Origin: Desulfovibrio desulfuricans DSM 642
GTDB taxonomy: Bacteria > Desulfobacterota > Desulfovibrionia > Desulfovibrionales > Desulfovibrionaceae
Reading direction: 5' to 3'
Length of the DNA stretch: 64,000 bases
Assembly: GCF_000420465.1 (NCBI RefSeq)
Contig: NZ_ATUZ01000013.1
Location: 124,001-188,000, forward strand
Part shown: piece after piece, positions 7,647-15,539 of the stretch
Position numbering within the stretch: the first letter of the stretch is position 1
How the letters are laid out: the number at the start of each line of letters is the position of its first letter
Position numbers and translations under genes: made by a program
The notes under the pieces: generated by a model
Told to the model about the DNA's origin: nothing
The model's input: the letters and a program-made list of their open reading frames with translations, nothing else
Database searches by the model: none

Positions 7647-8918
7647 ATGAAGGCGGAAATAATATCGGTCGGCACAGAACTCCTGCTGGGGCATACGGTC
7701 AATACGGATGCAACCCATGTGGCGCGGGAGCTTTCCGCACTGGGTATGGATCTTTTGCAGGTGCATACCGTGGGCGACAATCCGCAAAGGCTTGAGAAAG
7801 CCCTGCGCGAGGCCCTGGAACGCGCGCAGGTGGTCATCACCACCGGGGGCCTTGGCCCCACGGAAGACGATCTGACCAAGGAAACAGTAGCTCTGGTGGC
7901 CGAAGCGCCGCTTGAGGAACATGCGGACAGCATGGCGCGGCTGCGGGAATATTTTGGCACACGCCCCATGTCGGCCAATCAGGCCAAACAGGCCATGTTG
8001 CCGCGCGGATCCGTGGCTTTTCCCAATCTGGCGGGTACGGCCCCCGGCTGCGCCACGCCTGCGGGCGAGGGGCGCTGGGTACTCATGCTGCCTGGGCCGC
8101 CTTCCGAACTGCTGCCCATGCTGCACGACAGCGCCGTGCCCTTTTTGCGGAGCATGAGCGGGTCGGTCATTTCATCGTTTATGGTAAAGACCTTTGGCAT
8201 AGGCGAGGGCGTGGCGGCCTTGCGCATTGCGGGGCTGACTGGTGGGGCCAATCCCACGGCGGCAACCTATGCGGGCGATGCGGAAATGTTTGTGCGGGTA
8301 ACGGCCAAGGCGCAGGATGCCGCCGCTGCCGAGGCCCTGGCTGCCCCCATGGTGGCGGAGGTGCGCAAACTGCTGGGGCACTTTGTGTACGGCGTGAATG
8401 TTGCGGGGCTGGAGACGGTGGTGGTGCAGGAACTGGCGCGTCAGGGCAAAACCCTTGCCACTGCGGAATCCTGCACCGGCGGTCTGCTTGCAAAGCGCAT
8501 CACTGACCAGCCCGGCGCATCGGATGTTTTTGGTTACGGCATGGTAACCTACGCCAACGAGGCCAAGGAACGGCTGCTCGGCGTGCCGCACGATGTGCTG
8601 TGCGCGCAGGGGGCCGTCAGCCCTGAGGTGGCGCGGGCCATGGCTCAGGGCGTGCGCGAGTGCAGCGGCGCGGATTACGGCATTGGCATCACGGGCGTGG
8701 CCGGGCCCGGCGGCGGCACGCCGCAAAAGCCTGTGGGCCTTGTGTATATTGCCCTGAGTGATGCGGAGCATGTCTGGCTGCGCGTCATGCGCCCGCAAGG
8801 ACGTTATCTGGGCCGCGACTGGACTCGCCGCCTTGCCTCAAGCCATGCGCTGGACATGCTGCGCCGCCGTCTTGCCGACCTGCCAGTGGAAGACCAGTGG
8901 AGTCTGGATCAGGCCTAG
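7647..8918 (+). CDS. cinA: CinA-like protein: NMN deamidase / MoCF domain fusion
   Basis: The 423-residue protein joins an N-terminal molybdopterin-binding-like domain (AEIISVGTELLLG at the start; TTGGLGPTEDDLTKE around residues 67-81) to a C-terminal CinA/PncC amidohydrolase domain (ATAESCTGGLLAKRI; GITGVAGPGGGTPQKPVG). The C-terminal domain deamidates nicotinamide mononucleotide to nicotinate mononucleotide in NAD salvage, and the N-terminal domain is linked to ADP-ribose pyrophosphatase activity in the family. The start at 7647 matches the family N-terminus and has CGGAGG upstream; the longer frame from 7485 runs into the metY promoter region. It is monocistronic, closed by a strong terminator. 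Confidence 0.92.
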   Translation: MKAEIISVGTELLLGHTVNTDATHVARELSALGMDLLQVHTVGDNPQRLEKALREALERAQVVITTGGLGPTEDDLTKETVALVAEAPLEEHADSMARLREYFGTRPMSANQAKQAMLPRGSVAFPNLAGTAPGCATPAGEGRWVLMLPGPPSELLPMLHDSAVPFLRSMSGSVISSFMVKTFGIGEGVAALRIAGLTGGANPTAATYAGDAEMFVRVTAKAQDAAAAEALAAPMVAEVRKLLGHFVYGVNVAGLETVVVQELARQGKTLATAESCTGGLLAKRITDQPGASDVFGYGMVTYANEAKERLLGVPHDVLCAQGAVSPEVARAMAQGVRECSGADYGIGITGVAGPGGGTPQKPVGLVYIALSDAEHVWLRVMRPQGRYLGRDWTRRLASSHALDMLRRRLADLPVEDQWSLDQA

Positions 8919-8940
8919 TTTCTATGGGCTGAAACTGTGC

Positions 8941-8990
8941 CCCCCCCGGCAAAAGCGGTCTGAGAGGCCGCTTCCGCCGGGGGGGTCTTA
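8941..8990 (+). terminator. Terminator of cinA, two-part stem
   Basis: A 10-bp outer stem (8941-8950 with 8976-8985) encloses a 6-bp inner stem (8953-8958 with 8968-8973), followed by TCTTAATT. It begins 22 bases after the cinA stop codon. Confidence 0.8.
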
Positions 8991-9012
8991 ATTGGGAGGG
9001 GGCCGTCTGCGG

Positions 9013-9345
9013 TCAGGCGGGCTGATTTTTTCCCGAGCAGGTGATGCCGAATTCCACCGGGATTTTCATGTAGAAGATTTGCAGATTTTCCTGCTCAATG
9101 CGGGCAAAAAGCTGCTCGCTGTGTTCCGGGCTCACGGCCATGGTCACTTCCATGGGCTGCTCGCCCACATCAAAAAAGCGTGCGCTGTGGTATTTGCCGT
9201 CGCGCCCGTAACCGCCTTGCGCCGCGGCAAAGGTTGCGCCCTCAACGCCAATGGCCTTTGCTTCCTTGAGTAGCCATTCCGCAATGCTCATGTGCCCGTG
9301 CGAGCGCCCCTGCTGCGTATAAAATGTCAGTTTGTAGCCGTTCAT
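9013..9345 (-). CDS. DUF190 family protein in fluoride-resistance operon
   Basis: This 110-residue soluble protein opens with GYKLTFYTQQGRSHGHMS and contains KAIGVEGATFAAAQGGYGRDGKYHSARFFD-type residues (about positions 31-62), the signature of DUF190, a PII-like small protein family regularly found beside crcB. It lies 9 bases after crcB with TTAGGAG upstream, so it is co-transcribed under the fluoride riboswitch. Its biochemical role is not established; a ligand-sensing or channel-modulating function is suggested by the PII-like fold but is inference. Confidence 0.85.
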   Translation of the reverse strand: MNGYKLTFYTQQGRSHGHMSIAEWLLKEAKAIGVEGATFAAAQGGYGRDGKYHSARFFDVGEQPMEVTMAVSPEHSEQLFARIEQENLQIFYMKIPVEFGITCSGKNQPA

Positions 9346-9354
9346 GGCCTGCTC

Positions 9355-9744
9355 CTAACGAAAGAGGGATTTGAGAAGCGAAACCGCGCCAAGGCCCATG
9401 AAAAAACAGATCAGCGAGCCGCAGACGTGCAGGGTTATGGCCCCGGCGGCCATGCCTATGCGTTGTTCCTGCAGCAGGGTGCCGATCTCTGCCGTGAAGG
9501 TGGAAAAGGTGGTGAGGCCGCCAAGAAAACCGGTGATGATAAGCAGCCGCCATTCGGGGGCCAGACCGGGCAGCGAGTTGAACACACCCAGCGAAAGCCC
9601 GATGCCGAACCCGCCGAGAAAATTGGCGGCCACCGTACCAAGCGGAATAGCCGGAAAGATGGAATTGAGCAGCATTGAAAGCACCCAGCGAAGGCAGGCC
9701 CCGGCCCCGGCCCCCAATGTGATGACAAGAACGTTTTTGACCAT
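9355..9744 (-). CDS. crcB: Fluoride channel/exporter CrcB (Fluc)
   Basis: The 129-residue protein has four membrane segments and the Fluc signatures [10 protein letters not shown] (residues 11-20), [11 protein letters not shown] (about 36-46) with the pore asparagine, and [13 protein letters not shown] (about 71-83) with the central sodium/phenylalanine region. It acts as a dimer that lets fluoride leave the cell. A GGATTGACG site precedes the ATG. Upstream on the same strand lie a fluoride riboswitch and terminator, so expression should rise with intracellular fluoride. Only one CrcB copy is seen, so a homodimer is expected. Confidence 0.95.
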   Translation of the reverse strand: MVKNVLVITLGAGAGACLRWVLSMLLNSIFPAIPLGTVAANFLGGFGIGLSLGVFNSLPGLAPEWRLLIITGFLGGLTTFSTFTAEIGTLLQEQRIGMAAGAITLHVCGSLICFFMGLGAVSLLKSLFR

Positions 9745-9841
9745 GCGTCAATCCGTTATGCGGTGCAAGTACGGCTGTTAAAGGCCCACGCTGCCCGCGT
9801 TTTCATGCTTGCCGATGGCAGCGGTAATGCCCCGGCGTTGA

Positions 9842-9871
9842 ATAAAAAAAGCAACCGCGCTTGGGCGCGGT
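9842..9871 (-). terminator. Expression-platform terminator of the fluoride riboswitch
   Basis: On the minus strand the 7-bp stem ACCGCGC/GCGCGGT with a 4-base loop (9854-9871) is followed by TTTTTTTATT. It lies about 30 bases after the aptamer and about 100 bases before crcB, so it can stop transcription when fluoride is low. Confidence 0.85.
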
Positions 9872-9899
9872 CGCAAAATAGTCTACCAACGCCCTGGCC

Positions 9900-9948
9900 C
9901 TGGTAGGAGTTATCAGCAAATGCGGTTCAAGGGGAACTCCATCCCCTG
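9900..9948 (-). promoter_or_regulatory. Fluoride riboswitch (crcB motif) aptamer
   Basis: The minus strand from 9948 to about 9900 carries the crcB-motif landmarks in order: GGGGATGGAGTTCCCC, then AACCGC, then GCTGATAACTCCTACC. The GGAGTT loop can pair with AACTCC to form the known pseudoknot. Together with the downstream terminator and crcB this is a complete fluoride switch. The spurious 68-codon open frame covering it is not a gene. Confidence 0.92.
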
Positions 9949-9953
9949 AGTGA

Positions 9954-9982
9954 TTTCTACATCTGCCGGGGCCGCAAGTAAA
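9954..9982 (-). promoter_or_regulatory. Candidate promoter of the crcB transcript
   Basis: TTTACT (9977-9982) and TAGAAA (9954-9959) are 17 bases apart on the minus strand. Transcription would start just before the aptamer, so the fluoride unit need not depend on the BASS gene upstream. Confidence 0.4.
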
Positions 9983-10020
9983 CCCGTTTTCGCTGTAAGG
10001 GCACCGCATTCACTGCAATG

Positions 10021-10962
10021 TCAGCCCTGCTTTTTATCCCGGCTGCACAGGCGGTAATAAAACAGCAGCACGTACAGGGGGGCCAGGTAGGCGGCGGCCA
10101 TGATCGCCTCTGTGGCGCTGAAAAATTCCATGCACACGATCATGACCAGCACATTGTTGATAACGCCAAATGAAATCTGAAAGGCCATGCCCACCTGCCT
10201 GCTCATGCGGCGGGCCAGGGGGATGGCGGCAAGTGTCATGACGAGGCAGAGCAGGGAGGCCGCGCCCAACGATTTGAGCAGCAAATCGGGTGATTGGCGC
10301 AGCAGGTCGCCGTAGTGGCTGAAAATGGCGATGTTGGAAACCACGATGGACACGGTTATGAGCGGGAACTGCCAGCGCAAAAGCAGGTTGCGCAGCCCGT
10401 CAAGGTGGATGCGCGTAAGGTGCGCGGCGGCAAAGGGCACAAGAATGGTCACGCAGAGCGACAGGCTCATGTGCCCCAGTTCCAGATGCGCGGGCATGTT
10501 GAGCGGCTCAAGCCCCAGCAGGCGCAGCGCGGCATCGGTAGCGGAAAGCACGGCGGGCAGGCTTGCGGGCAGCAGCAGGGACGTGGCGATGTTGGCCACA
10601 AGAATGAGCGCCGTATTGGCCCCCACCATAAGCGAAAAAACAGCGGCCATGACCCCCACGGGCGCAGCCCCCAGCAGAAAGGCTCCCAGCGCAAACTGGG
10701 GCATGCACAGGCGGAAGACCGCAAGACACAGCAGCGGCAGCACCGCAAGCCGCAAGGCCACCAGAAAGCAGAGTGTGCCCTTCATGTGGCGTATTTCGCG
10801 CATCAGGGCTTCCATGCCCACAGCCAGAAAACTCATGTAAAGCATGAAAATGAGAATAAGGCGCGGCATTGCGGCAAGCGGCTCTGCCGCCTGGGGCAGA
10901 AAAACGCCCGCCGCCATGGAAAGCAGCGAAGAAAGGACCATGATAAGGTCGCGGGAATTCAT
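10021..10962 (-). CDS. BASS family (bile acid:sodium symporter-like) transporter
   Basis: The 313-residue protein has about nine or ten hydrophobic helices and the LGAAPVGVMAAVFSLMVGANTALILVA-type crossover region (about residues 97-124) of the bile acid:Na+ symporter fold. Family members carry organic anions, keto acids or metalloid anions with sodium; the substrate here is not evident. A GAGG site lies before the ATG, and the stop is 38 bases before the crcB promoter. It follows the 5'-nucleotidase gene on the same strand, separated by a hairpin without a T-run. A second BASS gene lies at the right end of the window. Confidence 0.75.
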   Translation of the reverse strand: MNSRDLIMVLSSLLSMAAGVFLPQAAEPLAAMPRLILIFMLYMSFLAVGMEALMREIRHMKGTLCFLVALRLAVLPLLCLAVFRLCMPQFALGAFLLGAAPVGVMAAVFSLMVGANTALILVANIATSLLLPASLPAVLSATDAALRLLGLEPLNMPAHLELGHMSLSLCVTILVPFAAAHLTRIHLDGLRNLLLRWQFPLITVSIVVSNIAIFSHYGDLLRQSPDLLLKSLGAASLLCLVMTLAAIPLARRMSRQVGMAFQISFGVINNVLVMIVCMEFFSATEAIMAAAYLAPLYVLLFYYRLCSRDKKQG

Positions 10963-10991
10963 AAGGCCTCAACTTTTTCGCCACACTGCCC

Positions 10992-11031
10992 AACATGCCT
11001 GCCCTTGGCAAGTCCCAAGGGCAGGCATGTT
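10992..11031. repeat. 17-bp perfect hairpin without T-run
   Basis: The arms 10992-11008 and 11015-11031 pair perfectly around a 6-base loop, between the 5'-nucleotidase and BASS genes. Neither flank has a T-run, so it may be an inefficient terminator or an RNA-processing or stability element. Confidence 0.6.
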
Positions 11032-11112
11032 CTGGTACTCTCAGGCACGCGTGGCATGGTCAGGCATCTGTGCGCAGGAGCCGCGCGGTTCAGCCTGCGT
11101 CCCTTGCGGCAA

Positions 11113-12744
11113 TCAGTTTGTCTGTCGGATCAGGCGGTCAGGCGGCAAGGCCGTCAGCGGGCTGAATTTTTTGATGTATGCCGCCAGCACGTCCACATCC
11201 ACCGGGTCGGGGGCTTCCACGGGCGATCCTTTGGCAAGCATGGCGTAGCCATCGCCCCGGCGTTCCAGATAATCCACAAGAACCACCCGGTAGCGGGCGG
11301 CAGGGTCAAGGGGGCGCGCGGCTCCGCCCGCGTCCAGCAGCTCTGCGCGCACAATGCGTTTGCCGGACGGCAGAGCGGGATTATACACGTAGCGCAGCCC
11401 CGCCGTGTGCAGCAGGGGCGATCCCACGCCTTTGTAGTCGGCCACGCCGTGTTCCAGCGCTGCCAGCAGTTGCTCGCCGCTGAAATCGCGAATGATGACC
11501 TTGTTGCCAAAGGGCAGCACGGCCAGCATGTCGCCAAGGTTCAACGCGCCCTGCCGCAGAGGGGCGCGCAGCCCCCCGCCGTTGATAATGGCGGCCTGCG
11601 CTCCGTATGCGCGGCCATAATCCAGCATGGAATCGGTCGCGATCAGGCCGGAAAGGCATTCACCTACGCGGCACTGGTGCAGGCCGTCAGGCGCATTCAG
11701 GTTGTTTTGCCCCACGGTAACGGAGGTGAAGGCTTCCAGCTTTTGGGCATACTGGGTGATTTTGGCTTCCACAGCCGGGTCGGGCGGAATGGAGGCATCC
11801 AGCGGCAGGGCCTCGCCCTGCCAGCGCACGGGGACGCCCTGCGCGTCAAAGGTCACATCGAGCTGCCCCAGATACTTGGCAAGCGCACCGGCAGTGACCA
11901 CCAGAACAGGCTTGCCCGAGGGCGAATGCTCCACAATGGGGTACGGCCCCTTGGATGATTTTGGGCCAAGGTAGTCGTGGGTGTGACCGCCCACGATGAT
12001 ATCCACGCCGTCCACGCTGCGGGCCAGTTCCAGATCCTTTGGCAGGCCAAGATGCGTCACGGCTATGACGTGTCGCACTCCCTGCTTTTCCAGCTCCGCC
12101 ACGGCCTTTTTTAGCGTGGTTTCGCTCTTGTAGAACCACGTTTCGGGGCAGGCTGCGGAAAGCGTGCGCACGCTGGGGTTGGCAAGCCCCACAATGCCCA
12201 CCTTGACCCCGCGCACCTCCTTGATGATCCAGGGGCGGAACGGCGTTCCGCGCAGGGGACAGCCGGGGCGGGCATCCAGATTGGCGGCCAGCACGGGATA
12301 GGGCTGCGCCCGCACAAATCCGGCAGTGGCTTCGCAGCCGTCGTCAAATTCGTGGTTGCCCAGCGTCATGGCGTCATAGGGCATCAGGCTGTTGATGTCG
12401 GCCAGCATGGGGCACTTGTTGGCGGTAAAAAACAGGGTGCCCTGAAACTGGTCGCCAGCGTCCACGGCCAGCACGTTGTCGTGTTCCGCGCGGGCGCGCT
12501 TCATGGCTGTGGCAAGGCGGGCAAAACCGCCCGTGCAGCCTTCGGATTTCAGACAGGCGTTGCCGTGGGCATCCCTGCCCGCAAGGTAGGAGTGCAGGTC
12601 GTTGGTGTGCAGCAAGAGCAGCTCGAGGCCTGCCTTTTCCTGCGCATGGCAGGGTAGGGAATCCAGCGAAAAGCCCGTAAACAGGCTGGCCCATAAAAAC
12701 AGGGCCAGTGCGGAAAAACGGAATCGCAACAGGAATGACGCCAT
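11113..12744 (-). CDS. Periplasmic 5'-nucleotidase / UshA-family metallophosphatase
   Basis: The 543-residue protein has a signal peptide (cleavage near CHAQ-EK, residue 35) and the two-domain 5'-nucleotidase layout. The N-terminal calcineurin-like metallophosphatase domain shows HTNDLHSY, AGDQFQG, TLGNHEFD, THLG and GGHTHD motifs that bind two metals. The C-terminal domain shows NGGGLRAPL and the nucleotide-binding FGNKV region. It should hydrolyse nucleotides or other phosphate esters in the periplasm for nucleoside and phosphate salvage. A GGGGGC site precedes the ATG. Bifunctional 2',3'-cyclic phosphodiesterase activity cannot be excluded. Confidence 0.9.
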   Translation of the reverse strand: MASFLLRFRFSALALFLWASLFTGFSLDSLPCHAQEKAGLELLLLHTNDLHSYLAGRDAHGNACLKSEGCTGGFARLATAMKRARAEHDNVLAVDAGDQFQGTLFFTANKCPMLADINSLMPYDAMTLGNHEFDDGCEATAGFVRAQPYPVLAANLDARPGCPLRGTPFRPWIIKEVRGVKVGIVGLANPSVRTLSAACPETWFYKSETTLKKAVAELEKQGVRHVIAVTHLGLPKDLELARSVDGVDIIVGGHTHDYLGPKSSKGPYPIVEHSPSGKPVLVVTAGALAKYLGQLDVTFDAQGVPVRWQGEALPLDASIPPDPAVEAKITQYAQKLEAFTSVTVGQNNLNAPDGLHQCRVGECLSGLIATDSMLDYGRAYGAQAAIINGGGLRAPLRQGALNLGDMLAVLPFGNKVIIRDFSGEQLLAALEHGVADYKGVGSPLLHTAGLRYVYNPALPSGKRIVRAELLDAGGAARPLDPAARYRVVLVDYLERRGDGYAMLAKGSPVEAPDPVDVDVLAAYIKKFSPLTALPPDRLIRQTN

Positions 12745-12842
12745 GATATTGCCCCCTGATGGAGTGTGCAGCGCGCATAGGCGTTGATGTGCAGTGTAAA
12801 CGGAGTGTTGCGCGGTTCAGAGCAGTTTGTGGATGCAATGAC

Positions 12843-13400
12843 CTAACTGCTCTGGCTGATGGACGCGCACAGTTCCTGCGTGCTGCGCACCTGAGCGAAT
12901 ACCTGCCCAAGGGCCGCCATGTACGCTGTCTGCACATGGGCGGCGCATACGGTTTTGCCATCGTGCCCAAGATCGCGGGTGGCGCAGGCATCGTGGGCAA
13001 GATGGCAGGTGAAGCCAAGGTCGAAGGCGGCGCGGGTGGTGGTATCCACGCACATGTGGGTCATCATGCCCGCTATGGCGATGTCCGTGATATTCTGCGC
13101 ATGGAGCAGACCAAGCAGTGTGGTGTCGCGGAAGGAATTGGGAAGGTGCTTTTCCACCACGGCCTCGCCCGTCAGAGGAGCAAGGCTGTCATGAATAAGC
13201 GCCCCCGTTGTGCCGGGCAGAAAAAAAGTGGCCGTAGGCGCAAGCGAAATATGCTGCACATGAAAAACAGGTTTTCCTGCCTTGCGAAAAGCCTGGAGCA
13301 GCAGGGCGGCATTACTGGCCGCAGCCTCGCTGCCGCAAAGCTCCATCTTGCCGCCGGGGAAGTAATCGTTCTGAATATCTATGATTATAAGAGCCTGCAT
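12843..13400 (-). CDS. Isochorismatase-family cysteine hydrolase
   Basis: The 185-residue protein has the catalytic triad of the isochorismatase-like hydrolases: Asp8 in IIDIQNDYFPGG, Lys84 in VVEKHLPNSF, and Cys117 in GMMTHMCVDTTTRAAFD. The family includes nicotinamidases, N-carbamoylsarcosine amidases and ureidoacrylate hydrolases; the short length and GMMTHMCV context resemble the general YcaC/YecD-like group more than true nicotinamidase, so the substrate is left open. The start follows GAGG and matches the family N-terminus; the frame extends upstream without support. It is divergent from the FmdE-like gene. Confidence 0.88.
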   Translation of the reverse strand: MQALIIIDIQNDYFPGGKMELCGSEAAASNAALLLQAFRKAGKPVFHVQHISLAPTATFFLPGTTGALIHDSLAPLTGEAVVEKHLPNSFRDTTLLGLLHAQNITDIAIAGMMTHMCVDTTTRAAFDLGFTCHLAHDACATRDLGHDGKTVCAAHVQTAYMAALGQVFAQVRSTQELCASISQSS

Positions 13401-13644
13401 GTGAGGTGCCTCATGCGGATATGCCGCCCGAAAGGTTAGTGCGGAATGCTGGTGCATGAATCTGACCGTGTGCAACCGATAGCAGCCCGCGCTCTGCCGG
13501 GTCAAGCACTGCTGCAGCGCGTACTTGACGCTGGGCGGCAAATGATGCCAAGTGACGGAAGGCATTTTGCCTCTCGGCGCAGCCATCCTGCCTGCGCACC
13601 CCACCTTATCTTCCGCACACGGCGGGCAGCACGACGGAATATCC

Positions 13645-14226
13645 ATGAATATCGGCGCGTATACGTTTTCGCAGTTCCACGGGATCGCAGAGGAGTTTCA
13701 CGGTTGCGCGGCCCCCGGTCTGCTTATCGGCGGCTATATGGTCGAGCTTGCCAAGGGTATGCTGCCCGAAGGAACCCTTTTTGAAGCAGTGGCGGAAACC
13801 AGCAAATGCCTGCCGGACGCGGTGCAGCTGCTCAGCCTGTGCAGCACGGGCAACAAGCGTTTGCATGTGCGCGATCTGGGACTCTACGCGCTCGCGCTGT
13901 ACAATAAAAAGACGGGCGTGGGCGTGCGCGTGAGCATAGACCCGGCAAAACTATTCGCCTATCCGGAAATCCGTAGCTGGTTCATGAAAGAAAAGCCCAA
14001 GCATGCGCAGGATATTGTGGAGCTTGAACGGCAAATTGAAGAAGCCGGGCACAGCATCTGCAAGGTGCAACGCGTGCAGGTGGACAAGGTTTTTCTGGGA
14101 CATGGCCATATGGGCACCATCGGTATTTGCCCCCGCTGCGGCGAGGCCTATCCGCTGGATCATGGCCCGCAGTGCCTTGGCTGCCAGGGGCAGGCTCCCT
14201 ACACAACGCTTGATCCTGAAAGCTGA
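13645..14226 (+). CDS. FmdE-like protein with C-terminal zinc ribbon
   Basis: The 193-residue protein has the FmdE domain opening FHGCAAPGLLIGGYMV (a variant of the usual HGHxCPG), central conserved cysteines (Cys and CSTGN region) and a C-terminal CxxC-x(9)-CxxC zinc ribbon (CPRCGEAYPLDHGPQCLGC). FmdE was named from a subunit associated with molybdenum formylmethanofuran dehydrogenase, but bacterial stand-alone versions have no settled role; metal or pterin-cofactor handling is suspected. The start at 13645 has only a weak upstream CGGAAT. It is followed after 11 bases by nagZ, suggesting co-transcription. Confidence 0.75.
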   Translation: MNIGAYTFSQFHGIAEEFHGCAAPGLLIGGYMVELAKGMLPEGTLFEAVAETSKCLPDAVQLLSLCSTGNKRLHVRDLGLYALALYNKKTGVGVRVSIDPAKLFAYPEIRSWFMKEKPKHAQDIVELERQIEEAGHSICKVQRVQVDKVFLGHGHMGTIGICPRCGEAYPLDHGPQCLGCQGQAPYTTLDPES

Positions 14227-14237
14227 GGTAAAAAGCC

Positions 14238-15524
14238 GTGTCTGATGCTGTAAACAGGGGCAAATTCCCCAATGTTTCGCGCTGTTCCGACAGCCAGATT
14301 CTTTTTGCTGCCGCGCGCAAGGGTGGGGTCACGCTTTGTCTGCTTGGGCTGGCGCTGATTTTTTGTTTTTCGCCCCTGCTGCGATCCGGGGCCTCGGCTG
14401 CGCAGGCCGCGCCCGCCAAGACAAGCGCGGGCAGTGCCGCGCCATCGCTGGACGTCATGATCGGCTCCATGCTCATGCTGGGCTTTCGCGGGGCGGATCT
14501 GCCCCAGGGCGATGCCTTTCTTGCGCTGGTGCGCGCCGGGCATGTGGGGCATATTATCCTGTTTGACCGGGATGTTACCACCGGCGGTGAACGCAATATC
14601 ATTTCGCCCCAGCAGGTGCGGCGGCTCACGGCCACGCTGCGGTCGGCGTCCCCCTGCCCCATGTTCATAGCTGTTGATCAGGAGGGCGGACGGGTGCGGC
14701 GGCTCAAGCCGCAACGCGGTTTTGCCGATCTGCCTTCCGCCCAGAACATGGGCGCGGCCAGCCCGGAGAAAACCCGCGCCATCGCCCGGCAGCTGGGTGT
14801 GGAACTGGCCTCGCTGGGAATTTCTGTTGATCTGGCCCCGGTGGCGGATGTGAACAGCAATCCCGCCAATCCGGCCATTGGCGCGCTGGAGCGCAGCTTC
14901 AGCCCCAATCCGGCGCTTGTGGCCGCGCACGCGCTGGCCTTTGGGCAGGGGCTGGCGCAAAGCGGCATCATCCCCGCGCTCAAGCATTTTCCCGGTCAGG
15001 GCGGCGCGCAGAAGGATTCGCATCTGGGGCTGACGGACATCACCCGCAGCTGGAATGCCAAGACCGACCTTGCGCCCTACGCGCAGGCCTTTGCACAGGG
15101 CTGGCCCGGCATGGTGATGCTTGGGCACCTGTACCACAAGGGGCTTGATCCGCAGTATCCTGCCACGCTTTCCCGCGCTGTTGTTGCCGACCTGTTGCGC
15201 GGGCGCATGGGCTGGCGGGGCGTGATCATCAGCGATGACATGCAGATGAAGGCCATCACCGACCATTACGGCATGGAGCAGGCAATGCTGTTGGCCGTCA
15301 ACGCCGGGGTGGACATTCTGCTGTTCGGCAATAACTTGTATTGGGACGAAACCCTGCCCCGCAAAGCCTTTGATGCCTTGCGCGGGCTTGTGGAAAGCGG
15401 GCGCATTTCGCGCCAGCGGATCATGGAATCATGGCTGCGCATCACTAACCTGTACGCAAGCCGCGCCACTGCCGCCAGGGCCGCCGCCGATGGATCTTCG
15501 GCGTTCTATCCCTGGACCAGATAA
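14238..15524 (+). CDS. nagZ: Beta-N-acetylhexosaminidase, GH3 family (NagZ-like), membrane-anchored
   Basis: The 428-residue protein begins with GTG after a GAGGT site. Residues about 30-55 are a hydrophobic segment that could be a signal anchor or signal peptide, so the enzyme probably acts outside the cytoplasm, unlike E. coli NagZ. The GH3 barrel shows FIAVDQEGGRVRRL, VDLAPVADVN, ALKHFPGQGG followed by KDSH (about 259-262, the Asp-His dyad), and VIISDDMQM near 329-337 with the nucleophile. It would remove GlcNAc from peptidoglycan fragments. The usual KHFPGHG motif reads KHFPGQG (Gln254). It is followed after 15 bases by the candidate selenoprotein gene. Confidence 0.85.
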   Translation: MSDAVNRGKFPNVSRCSDSQILFAAARKGGVTLCLLGLALIFCFSPLLRSGASAAQAAPAKTSAGSAAPSLDVMIGSMLMLGFRGADLPQGDAFLALVRAGHVGHIILFDRDVTTGGERNIISPQQVRRLTATLRSASPCPMFIAVDQEGGRVRRLKPQRGFADLPSAQNMGAASPEKTRAIARQLGVELASLGISVDLAPVADVNSNPANPAIGALERSFSPNPALVAAHALAFGQGLAQSGIIPALKHFPGQGGAQKDSHLGLTDITRSWNAKTDLAPYAQAFAQGWPGMVMLGHLYHKGLDPQYPATLSRAVVADLLRGRMGWRGVIISDDMQMKAITDHYGMEQAMLLAVNAGVDILLFGNNLYWDETLPRKAFDALRGLVESGRISRQRIMESWLRITNLYASRATAARAAADGSSAFYPWTR

Positions 15525-15539
15525 AGCGGCGGAGGTTTT

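Noticed and set aside
9803-10009. 68-codon open frame on the minus strand upstream of crcB
   Set aside because: It lies across the fluoride aptamer and terminator, has no ribosome site and no family resemblance.
10294-11958. 554-codon plus-strand open frame
   Set aside because: It is antisense to the BASS transporter and 5'-nucleotidase genes, spans a hairpin and has shadow-frame composition.
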